Source of the DNA: JAHEME01 sp034435035
GTDB lineage: Bacteria > Chloroflexota > Anaerolineae > Aggregatilineales > UBA3940
NCBI GenBank assembly: GCA_034435035.1
Contig: DAOTXW010000010.1
Location: 1-48,622 of the forward strand
Reading direction: 5' to 3'
Length of the DNA: 48,622 nucleotides
Shown here: positions 42,118-48,622 of the stretch, piece by piece
Position numbering within the stretch: the stretch's first letter is position 1
Layout: every line of letters starts with the position of its first letter
The notes under the pieces: generated by a model
Told to the model about the DNA's origin: nothing
The model's input: the letters and a program-made list of their open reading frames with translations, nothing else
The model's database searches: none
Position numbers and translations under genes: made by a program

Positions 42118-44883
42118 ATGTCGAATCTGCGGTTGAGCATTCGCTGGAAGCTGCTGCTGCCGTTCATCCTGATCATTGTGCTGGTGCTGGGTGTGCTGCT
42201 CCCCATCACGAATCGGCTGGTTTCGCAGCGCATCGAGGACGAGGCCGACCGGCAGCTGGAGCAGACCGCCGCATCCGTGGCCAAGCTCATCGAGAACTCG
42301 GAAGAGCAGGCGCTGCTGAGCGCGAGCTTCGTAGCCAATCTGCCTGAAGTGCGCGCCGCCGGCTCATCGGCGGATGAGCTGGGCCACGTGCTGCCGCCGC
42401 GCCGCGAGGCGCTCGATCTGCGCGAGCTGAGCTTCTACAGCGCCGACTTCACCCCCGGCGATACCCCGGTTTACTACGATGGGCCGGTCACGGCGCGGCG
42501 GCTCCAGGTCAGCGAGGCCGCCAACCAGACGCGCGACGCCCTGATCGAGCAGGCGCTGATGACCGGCCAGGCGGCCCGTGGCCTGATCGTCGTGCCGCAG
42601 GGCTCCCAGATCATCGGGGTGGCGCCGGTGCTGCCTCCCGGCATGGCGTTCGGCACGCCCGGCGATCTGCAGGGTGTCATCCTGGCTTCGATCTTCATCG
42701 ATCAGGAGTACATCGATGAAGTCAGCGGCGTGCTGGGCGCGGAGGTCGCGCTGGTGGTAGATAACGCCCCGATCGCCTCCACCATCGCGCGTGAGACCGG
42801 CTACGAGCTGCTGCTCCAGCAGGATTTCATCGATCCGGCGGGCGGGATCACCTCAACCAATATCGTGATCCCCCGGGATTCCATGGCGATGACGCAGAGC
42901 TTCACGCGTATGCTGGCCGCCCCGCTGATCGTGGATGGCCGTGCCCACGGACATGTGGTGGTTGCCAAGTCGGTTGACGACCTGATGCAGGGCCGCCGGG
43001 ACATCCAGGCTGCCCTGCTGCTGTTTGCCGGCGCCGTCGCAGTCTCCAGTCTGATGGTGGCGGCGCTGGTGCTGGTGAACTTCGCCCGACCGCTGACGCA
43101 GTTGGCGCAGGCTGCCGAGGAGGTGAGCCTCGGCAACCTCACCAAGCGGGTGGACACGCACTTTCTGATCGGCGATGAGATCGCCGACCTGGGCGACAGC
43201 TTTAACGAGATGACCCGGCGCCTGCACGACCTGTACCATAACCTGGAGCAGCAGGTCGAGGAACGCACCCGCGAGCTGCAGAACGCCCTGAGCGATCTGG
43301 CCATCGCCCGCGACCAGGCGCTGGAAGCCAGCCGCGCCAAGAGCACTTTTCTGGCCAATATGAGCCACGAGCTGCGCACCCCGCTGAACGCGATCATTGG
43401 CTACAGCGAGCTGCTGATCGAGGAAGCCGATGAACTGGGGCAGAAGGAATCCATCCCCGACCTCAACAAGATCCTGACGGCGGGCCGCCACCTGCTCCAG
43501 CTGATCAACGACATCCTCGACCTGTCCAAGATCGAGGCCGGCAAGATGGAGCTGTATCTGGAGGAGTTTGACATCGCCAGCATGATCGGCGACGTGGTCA
43601 GCACCATCCAGCCCATGGTTGCCCGGAACAACAACCGGCTGGCCCTCGAGGTCCCGCCCGATATCGGCATGATGCACTCGGACGTGACCAAGGTGCGGCA
43701 GGCGCTGTTCAATCTGCTTTCCAATGCCAGCAAATTCACGCACGAAGGGACTATCACACTGCGCGTCACGCGCGATGGCACGTTCCCGGAGGGGTGGCAG
43801 CCGCGATCGGCCGGCGCCAATGAGTGGGTTATCTTCACCGTCTCCGATACAGGCATTGGCATGACCGCCGACCAGCTTGCCCAGGTCTTCGGCGAATTCG
43901 CGCAGGCGGATCCGTCCACGACACGCAAATACGGAGGGACCGGCCTGGGGCTGACCATCACGCAGCGCTTCTGCCAGATGATGGGCGGGGATATCACGGT
44001 CCGCAGCACCCCCGAGCAGGGGTCAGCGTTCACGTTCTGGCTGCCTGTGCGGCTCAGCGAGCCGGCCCCGGTCGAGGAAGCCAGCGCGGCGGGGTCGTCC
44101 CGGCCCCCGACGAGCGCCAGCACGGTGCTGGTGATCGACGATGATCCGGCTGTGCTGGAGATGATGAAGCGCTTCCTCGGCAAAGAGGGCTATCATGTGG
44201 AGACCGCCCAGGGTGGGCGCGAAGGGCTGCAGCGGGCGCTGGAGGTGAAGCCTGCCGTCATCACGCTGGATGTGATGATGCCCCAGATGGACGGCTGGGC
44301 CGTCCTCAACAAGCTCAAGAGCGATCCCACCCTGAAAGACATCCCGGTGATCATGGTGACGATCGTCGATGACCGCAACCTCGGCTTTGCGCTGGGCGCC
44401 ACCGACTACCTGACCAAGCCGGTAGACCGCGCTCGCCTGGCGGAGGTGCTGGGCCGCATCCGCTGTGGCAACGCCCCCTGCCAGGTGCTGATCGTGGAGG
44501 ATGAGCCGGTGATCCGCGAGATGATGCGCCGGATGCTGGAGGAAGAAGGCTGGGCCGTCACCGAGGCGGGTAACGGCCGGCAGGCGCTTGAGTGTCTGGC
44601 CGTCAGCCGCCCGGAGCTGATCCTGCTCGACCTGATGATGCCGGAGATGGATGGCTTCCAGTTCATCGAGGCGCTGCGCCAGCGCAGCCCGGAGCAGCAG
44701 ATTGATGTCCCCATCGTCGTCGTCACCGCCAAAGAGCTGACTCAGGAGGATCAGAAGCAGCTGAACGGATCGGTGGAACGCATCGTCAAGAAGGGCGGGC
44801 CAACTTACAGCCAGGAAGGGCTGTTGAGCGAAATCCGCAGCATGGTGGCAACCTACATCCAGCCCAGACAGTCCAACGGCTAG
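42118..44883 (+). CDS. Hybrid sensor histidine kinase with two C-terminal receiver domains
   Basis: A 921-residue signalling protein: TM1 (about 12-34), a large extracytoplasmic sensor (35-300, CACHE-like by position), TM2 (about 303-328), HAMP (329-383), a coiled coil, the H-box ANMSHELRTPLNAIIGYSELL with His417, N-box LLSNASKFTHEG, G1 DTGIGMTADQ and G2 GGTGLGLTI. Then come receiver 1 with Asp718 in TLDVMMPQMDG and receiver 2 with Asp838 in LLDLMMPEMDG. Receiver 2 has a divergent end (VERIVKKGGP) but keeps Lys. GAGGAAG precedes the ATG. It is divergent from nuo and followed by a lone receiver gene, suggesting a multi-step phosphorelay. The signal is unknown. Confidence 0.94.
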   Translation: MSNLRLSIRWKLLLPFILIIVLVLGVLLPITNRLVSQRIEDEADRQLEQTAASVAKLIENSEEQALLSASFVANLPEVRAAGSSADELGHVLPPRREALDLRELSFYSADFTPGDTPVYYDGPVTARRLQVSEAANQTRDALIEQALMTGQAARGLIVVPQGSQIIGVAPVLPPGMAFGTPGDLQGVILASIFIDQEYIDEVSGVLGAEVALVVDNAPIASTIARETGYELLLQQDFIDPAGGITSTNIVIPRDSMAMTQSFTRMLAAPLIVDGRAHGHVVVAKSVDDLMQGRRDIQAALLLFAGAVAVSSLMVAALVLVNFARPLTQLAQAAEEVSLGNLTKRVDTHFLIGDEIADLGDSFNEMTRRLHDLYHNLEQQVEERTRELQNALSDLAIARDQALEASRAKSTFLANMSHELRTPLNAIIGYSELLIEEADELGQKESIPDLNKILTAGRHLLQLINDILDLSKIEAGKMELYLEEFDIASMIGDVVSTIQPMVARNNNRLALEVPPDIGMMHSDVTKVRQALFNLLSNASKFTHEGTITLRVTRDGTFPEGWQPRSAGANEWVIFTVSDTGIGMTADQLAQVFGEFAQADPSTTRKYGGTGLGLTITQRFCQMMGGDITVRSTPEQGSAFTFWLPVRLSEPAPVEEASAAGSSRPPTSASTVLVIDDDPAVLEMMKRFLGKEGYHVETAQGGREGLQRALEVKPAVITLDVMMPQMDGWAVLNKLKSDPTLKDIPVIMVTIVDDRNLGFALGATDYLTKPVDRARLAEVLGRIRCGNAPCQVLIVEDEPVIREMMRRMLEEEGWAVTEAGNGRQALECLAVSRPELILLDLMMPEMDGFQFIEALRQRSPEQQIDVPIVVVTAKELTQEDQKQLNGSVERIVKKGGPTYSQEGLLSEIRSMVATYIQPRQSNG

Positions 44884-44932
44884 TGTTTCGTGGCGCACAG
44901 GCGCCAGGGACAGGGGCGACGTTGCGAAACAC
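44883..44932 (+). other. Nested inverted repeats between kinase and receiver genes
   Basis: Outer arms GTGTTTCG (44883-44890) and CGAAACAC (44925-44932) are perfectly complementary (8 bp). Inside, TGGCGC-ACAG-GCGCCA (44891-44906) forms a 6-bp hairpin stacked directly on the outer stem. The folded RNA would start at the last base of the kinase stop codon. It could be an attenuator or processing element; there is no T-run. Confidence 0.45.
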
Positions 44933-45004
44933 ACTGGCAGCTGGGCCATCACGCCACCCTGGAAGCGCGGGATTGCGTCGGCCCGGCTGCACGAGGAGCT
45001 GACT

Positions 45005-45370
45005 ATGCCGAAGATCCTGCTGGTTGAGGACAATGAAGACAACAGCGATATGCTGACCCGCCGGCTGGAGCGCCGCGGCTTTGAAGTGGCGCTGGCGACA
45101 TCCGGCGAGCAGGCGCTGGAGATGGCGCGGCAGGCTGCCCCCGACCTGATCCTGATGGATATGCGTCTGCCGGGCCTGGATGGCTGGACCGTGACCGGGC
45201 AGCTCAAGTCGGCGCCGGAAACCCGCGCCATCCCGATCATCGGCCTCAGCGCCCATGCGCTGACCGCCGACCGCGACAAGGCATTTCAGGCCGGCTGTGA
45301 TGACTATGAAACCAAGCCGGTCGAGTTCCCCCGGCTGATGGAGAAGATCGAGGCGTTTCTGGGGCGCTGA
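45005..45370 (+). CDS. Single-domain response regulator (CheY-like)
   Basis: A 121-residue lone receiver: acidic pair in VEDNEDN, phospho-acceptor Asp52 in LILMDMRLPGLDGW, the PIIGLSAHALTADRDKAF switch segment and the conserved Lys in YETKPVEF. With no output domain it probably acts by protein contact or as a phosphate intermediate for the preceding hybrid kinase. GAGGAGC precedes the ATG. Confidence 0.92.
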   Translation: MPKILLVEDNEDNSDMLTRRLERRGFEVALATSGEQALEMARQAAPDLILMDMRLPGLDGWTVTGQLKSAPETRAIPIIGLSAHALTADRDKAFQAGCDDYETKPVEFPRLMEKIEAFLGR

Positions 45371-45571
45371 CGCGCCGGCAAACGTTGAGGCCGATCCCTC
45401 CGGGGGCTGGCTGATGCGAGCCGCCATGTTCCCGCTGAGAATGCCTTCTCCGGGTGGGATCTGATCCCTGCGCTGGCCGAGCCCTGAGCGCCAGCGGTAT
45501 CATCCGGGCGGGTGGGGATGCTGCGGCACCTCCCCGCCTGGCTGCGCCTCGACTCCTCACAGGCAGAAAAC

Positions 45572-46393
45572 ATGCCTCCTCCGATTCGGCTGATCGCCAC
45601 AGATATCGACGGCACGCTGCTCACCAGCCGCCACGAACTGACACCGCGCACCGAAGCGGCGCTGCGGGCCGCCATGGACCGCGGGGTGCATATCGTCCTG
45701 GCCACCGGCAAGAGCTTCGCTTCCGCCCGCAGCCTCGTCGCCCGGCTCGGGCTGACCACGCCCGGCGTCTATATTCAGGGCCTGCTGGTCTGCGAGGCCG
45801 ATGGAACCCCCCTCCACACCGTCACCCTGGACAGGGAGGTCGCCCGCGAGACCGCTGCGGCACTGGCCGCTGACGGCTTCAGCATGGTGGCCTACTGCGG
45901 CACGCGCATCCTGGCCCCCCGCCGCGATGCCTACACGGATCGGCTGCTGCAATATCATGAGCCGCCCCCGGAGGTTGTGGGGCCGCTGGCCGACGCACTG
46001 GCGCATACCCCGACCCACAAGCTCCTGGCGATCGGCGAGCCAGAGGCTATCAGCGCGCTGCGCCGGCGGCTGGAGCCTCACCTTGATGGGCGGGCCCGGC
46101 TGGTGCAGGCGCTGCATGACGCGCTGGAGATCCTGCCCCCCGGCGCTTCCAAGGGCGCCGGGCTGGGCTGGCTGCTGGGCTGGATGGGCATCCCACCCGC
46201 GCAGGTGCTGGCCATCGGCGACGGCGAGAATGATGTCGAGATGCTGCAGCTGGCCGGGATGGGTGTGGCGGTCGCTAACGCCATGCCGCACGCGCTGGCC
46301 GCAGCGGATGCCGTGGTCGCCAGCCACGACGCCGAAGGCGTCGCCGAGGCCGTCCAGCGCTTTGTGCTGGACAGATCGGCGAGCGGCTCTTGA
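45572..46393 (+). CDS. HAD-superfamily hydrolase (Cof-type sugar phosphatase-like)
   Basis: A 273-residue phosphatase of the C2B cap (Cof/YbiV) group. Nucleophile motif LIATDIDGTLL near the N-terminus, TGKSFAS motif II, SKGAGLGWLLG with the motif III Lys, and GDGENDVEML with motif IV Asp residues. Members dephosphorylate sugar phosphates or phosphorylated cofactors. ATG 45572 starts just before the catalytic strand; an upstream frame to 45512 is open but lacks family similarity. The 200 bp before it holds a CGCTGGC/GCCAGCG inverted repeat (45471-45496) and no gene. Its stop TGA is part of the next gene's -35 box. Confidence 0.9.
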   Translation: MPPPIRLIATDIDGTLLTSRHELTPRTEAALRAAMDRGVHIVLATGKSFASARSLVARLGLTTPGVYIQGLLVCEADGTPLHTVTLDREVARETAAALAADGFSMVAYCGTRILAPRRDAYTDRLLQYHEPPPEVVGPLADALAHTPTHKLLAIGEPEAISALRRRLEPHLDGRARLVQALHDALEILPPGASKGAGLGWLLGWMGIPPAQVLAIGDGENDVEMLQLAGMGVAVANAMPHALAAADAVVASHDAEGVAEAVQRFVLDRSASGS

Positions 46394-46417
46394 CAGACCG
46401 CCCAAATCGTCTATACT
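46390..46417 (+). promoter_or_regulatory. Near-consensus promoter of the HTH gene
   Basis: TTGACA (46390-46395), 16-bp spacer, TATACT (46412-46417). The -35 overlaps the stop codon of the HAD gene. Expected +1 is near 46424. Confidence 0.8.
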
Positions 46418-46427
46418 TCCTGCCTGA

Positions 46428-46445
46428 TGTTGCACCGGTGCAACA
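46428..46445. promoter_or_regulatory. Perfect 18-bp palindromic operator
   Basis: TGTTGCACCGGTGCAACA is fully self-complementary with a central CG and lies at about +5 to +22 of the promoter, in front of the HTH gene. The centre-CG form resembles LacI-family operators. A bound repressor here would block transcription. Confidence 0.65.
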
Positions 46446-46481
46446 ATTGACGAAGCGCGATCGAGCAGCCGGGGGAGCAGC

Positions 46482-46688
46482 GTGAACGAGAGCTTTGACG
46501 ACTACGTCACGGTGGCCGAAGTAGCCGAGCGCCTCAACATCCATCCGGAGTCGGTGCGGCGGCTGATTCGCAACCGCAAGCTCCCCGCCCGCAAGTTCGC
46601 CAATACCTGGCTGGTCAAGCGCACCGTACTGGAGCAGTTCGCCAGCGCCTACGATCCGCGCCCCGGCAAGAAGGCGACCCTGTTCTGA
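46482..46688 (+). CDS. Excisionase-type HTH DNA-binding protein
   Basis: A 68-residue single-domain protein of the excisionase/MerR-like HTH group: YVTVAEVAERLNIHPESVRRLIRNRKLPARKF then WLVKRTVLEQF. These small proteins bind DNA as transcription or architectural factors; no integrase or phage gene is near, so a housekeeping regulator is more likely than a true excisionase. The start is GTG 46482 with GGGGGAG upstream. It has its own strong promoter and operator and precedes minC. Confidence 0.87.
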   Translation: MNESFDDYVTVAEVAERLNIHPESVRRLIRNRKLPARKFANTWLVKRTVLEQFASAYDPRPGKKATLF

Positions 46689-46800
46689 TGGGCGCCGGGG
46701 CAATTCAACCCGGGGGGTCAGGGGCAGGTTCCGGCGCGGCTGAGGCTTGAATCGGCAGGCAGCCCCCTGAACTGAAAGGCACCCCGACGCCGCGCGACGG

Positions 46801-46829
46801 TTGCGCGGGGAGTCGGCCTGCACTACACT
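46801..46829 (+). promoter_or_regulatory. Promoter of minC-minD
   Basis: TTGCGC (46801-46806), 17-bp spacer, TACACT (46824-46829). Expected +1 near 46836, with a short leader to the GTG at 46853. Confidence 0.6.
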
Positions 46830-46852
46830 AAGCCTATTGTCGGGAGAGCGGC

Positions 46853-47554
46853 GTGGACCGATCAGCCGTTTCGATCAAAGGGATTCGGGATGGCCTGTTG
46901 GTCACCGCCGGGGATGTCCCGTGGCCGGCGTTTGAGCAAGCATTTCTGGAGGCCATCGCCACGCAGCGGGAGTTCTTCCGCGGCGCCCGGGTGGCGCTGC
47001 AGGTAGGAGACCGATCTTTGGAGCGCGATGATATCCGCAAGCTGCGTGACAAGCTGGCCGAGCATGACGTGACGCTGTGGGCCGTGCTCGGCAAGTCGCC
47101 GGAGACCCTCCGCTCAGCGCGGCGCATGGATCTGGAGACCGAGCTCAGCGAGCCCGCCGCGCCGGCTGAGGAGATTCCCGACAGCGGCGATCTGCCGCCG
47201 ATCGATTCCAATGAGTACGGGACCACCGCCCTGCTGGTCAAGAACACGCTGCGCAATGGACGGGTGATCCGCTATGCCGGGGATGTGATCGTCATCGGCG
47301 ACGTGAACCCCGGCGCCCAGATCATCGCCGGGGGCGATGTACTGGTCTGGGGCCGGCTGCGCGGCACTGTCCACGCCGGGGCCAGCGGCAGCGCCAGCGC
47401 GATGGTCTGCGCGCTCGACCTGCGGCCGCAGCAGCTGCGGATCGCCAGCCTGGTGGCGATCTCGCCGGAGGATCGGCATCCCCGGCCCCGCCCTGAATTC
47501 GCGTTTGTGCGCGGCGGGCAGATCGTCGCCGAAGAATGGGGTTCGACAGCCTGA
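46853..47554 (+). CDS. minC: Septum site-determining protein MinC
   Basis: A 233-residue inhibitor of FtsZ assembly. The N-terminal domain (1-95, IRKLRDKLAEHDVTLWAVLG) contacts FtsZ; an acidic Pro-rich linker follows (about 100-120); the C-terminal beta-helix (RNGRVIRYAGDVIVIGDVNPG, IIAGGDVLVWGRLRGTVHAG) binds MinD. It is translated from GTG 46853 with GGGAGAG upstream. minD follows 57 bp later. Confidence 0.93.
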   Translation: MDRSAVSIKGIRDGLLVTAGDVPWPAFEQAFLEAIATQREFFRGARVALQVGDRSLERDDIRKLRDKLAEHDVTLWAVLGKSPETLRSARRMDLETELSEPAAPAEEIPDSGDLPPIDSNEYGTTALLVKNTLRNGRVIRYAGDVIVIGDVNPGAQIIAGGDVLVWGRLRGTVHAGASGSASAMVCALDLRPQQLRIASLVAISPEDRHPRPRPEFAFVRGGQIVAEEWGSTA

Positions 47555-47611
47555 TCGCCCCCGCCTGAGCCTGCACGAAAAGCCGGTTCGCGTTTTTACA
47601 GGAAGGTGAGC

Positions 47612-48622
47612 ATGTCGGCTCGAGTCATAACGATTACCTCAGGTAAAGGAGGCGTAGGCAAGACCACGGCCACAGCCAACCTGGCGGTGGCGCTTGCTAC
47701 CCTCGGCAACAGGGTGTGCTGCATCGATGCCGACATCGGCCTGCGCAACCTCGATATTGTGCTGGGGCTAGAAAACCGCATTGTCTACGATCTGGTGGAT
47801 GTGGTGGAGGGCCGCGCCAAGCTGCGCCAGGCCATGATCAAGGATAAGCGGCTCAAGGAAGAACTGTACCTGATCCCGGCCGCCCAGACCCGCGACAAGA
47901 CCGCCGTCAGCCCCAGCGATATGGTGCGCGTTTGCGACGAGCTGCGTCCGATGGTGGACTATATCCTGATCGACTCCCCCGCCGGCATCGAGCGCGGCTT
48001 CCGCAACGCCGTCGCTCCCGCCGACGTGGTGGTGATCGTGACGAACCCGGAAGTCTCCTCGGTGCGCGACGCCGACCGCATCATCGGGCTGATCGAGGCC
48101 GAGCAGAAAGGCCCCGGCCATCTGGTGATCAACCGCGTCAAGCCGGATATGGTCAAGCGCGGCGATATGCTCAGCCCGGAGGACATCATCGATATCCTGG
48201 CGATCCGGCTGATCGGCCTGGTGCCGGAGGACGAGCACATTCTGGTCTCGACCAACCGCGGCCTGCCGGTAGCGCTCAACTCGGACGAGTCGCGGGCCGG
48301 GCAGGCGTTCCGCAATATCGCGCGGCGGCTGATGGGCGAGGAGGTGCCCTTCATGCCGATGGAAGAGAACCTGACCTGGTCGCAGAAGTTCCTGAAGGCC
48401 ATCGGGGTGGGCGGCAAGGACAGGGATAAGGGCAGCCGCGAGCGCGAGAAGGAGCCCCGACCCGCGCCGGCAGTCGTCAGCGCCCCGCCGGCGCCGGCGC
48501 CGACGATCCCGGCGGCCCCCTCTGCGCCGGCGCCGGTTCCTGTCTCGCCCGCAGCGGCTCCCCCGGCCGCGCCCCCGGCTCCCGCTGCGACGGTGCCCCT
48601 GCCCCCCGCGGTGCCCCTGCCC
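47612..48622 (+). CDS. minD: Septum site-determining ATPase MinD (3' end outside the window)
   Basis: Membrane-cycling ATPase that recruits MinC to keep division at midcell. Deviant Walker A SGKGGVGKTT has signature Lys12 and Lys17; CIDADIGLRNLDIVLG, YILIDSPAGIERGF and VINRVK are typical. The membrane-targeting amphipathic segment is at about 251-265 (NLTWSQKFLKAIG), where most MinD proteins end. Here the frame stays open through a charged patch (RDKGSREREKEPR) and then a Pro/Ala-rich stretch to the last base, giving at least 337 residues. AGGAAGGTGAG precedes the ATG. The true C-terminus is unknown; either a fused domain or a long disordered tail is possible. Confidence 0.95.
   Translation, partial: MSARVITITSGKGGVGKTTATANLAVALATLGNRVCCIDADIGLRNLDIVLGLENRIVYDLVDVVEGRAKLRQAMIKDKRLKEELYLIPAAQTRDKTAVSPSDMVRVCDELRPMVDYILIDSPAGIERGFRNAVAPADVVVIVTNPEVSSVRDADRIIGLIEAEQKGPGHLVINRVKPDMVKRGDMLSPEDIIDILAIRLIGLVPEDEHILVSTNRGLPVALNSDESRAGQAFRNIARRLMGEEVPFMPMEENLTWSQKFLKAIGVGGKDRDKGSREREKEPRPAPAVVSAPPAPAPTIPAAPSAPAPVPVSPAAAPPAAPPAPAATVPLPPAVPLP

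Noticed and set aside
46482..46688. Phage or integrative element around the excisionase-like gene
   Set aside because: No integrase, att-like repeats or phage genes nearby; neighbours are housekeeping genes.

Overview
The window is a GC-rich (roughly two-thirds G+C by eye) chromosomal segment with dense, mostly operonic genes, frequent GTG/TTG starts and clear sigma-70-type promoters. It shows no phage, insertion sequence or CRISPR array. The gene content fits a Chloroflexota bacterium, probably of the Anaerolineae: a complete 14-subunit nuo operon, a GldG/DUF4340 ABC cluster, zinc-finger anti-sigma factors with DUF4367-like domains, and minC/minD beside an excisionase-type HTH gene. This placement is inferred from gene style, not from a phylogenetic marker.

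Layout. 1-2589: FtsK/SpoIIIE DNA translocase, open at the window start. 2631-4491: a VOC protein with a predicted leaderless mRNA, then a GH-A-clan glycosidase lipoprotein. 4488-7854: nhaA, a small ORF, an SDR reductase and a PyrE-like phosphoribosyltransferase. 7855-9970: a two-component system whose sensor has a Met-rich loop. 10118-15024: a four-gene ABC operon with a textbook promoter (ATPase, permease, GldG-type protein, DUF4340 protein); its GldG protein carries a complete seven-blade WD40 propeller inside the GldG domain. 15223-16970: homoserine dehydrogenase and a GAF protein, divergent from a flippase/FAD-oxidoreductase pair (17208-19609). 19641-19712: tRNA-Gly(CCC). 19869-23870: a small membrane protein, a second ABC exporter, and an ECF sigma/anti-sigma pair. 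24097-25269: a MOSC protein and a thioredoxin-like protein.

25350-41737 is the complex I operon, read right to left as nuoA-B-C-D-(lapA-like)-E-(GNAT)-F-G-H-I-J-K-(cupin remnant)-L-M-N. Two intact accessory genes and one broken gene, a cupin lacking its metal-binding centre and frameshifted, interrupt it. The 380-bp region upstream of nuoA holds two good promoters and an 18-bp element matching the half-sites and spacing of Rex (NADH-sensing repressor) operators, placed at the start site of the distal promoter. Divergent from nuo are a hybrid histidine kinase with two receiver domains and a single-domain receiver (42118-45370).

45572-48622: a HAD phosphatase, a strongly promoted HTH gene with a perfect 18-bp palindrome just downstream of its promoter, then minC and minD. 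MinD runs off the window end with a Pro/Ala-rich extension beyond its membrane-targeting helix.

Most distinctive points: the GldG protein with a nested WD40 propeller, the decayed cupin gene inside the nuo operon, the Rex-like element upstream of nuoA, the MinD extension, and the palindrome upstream of the HTH gene.
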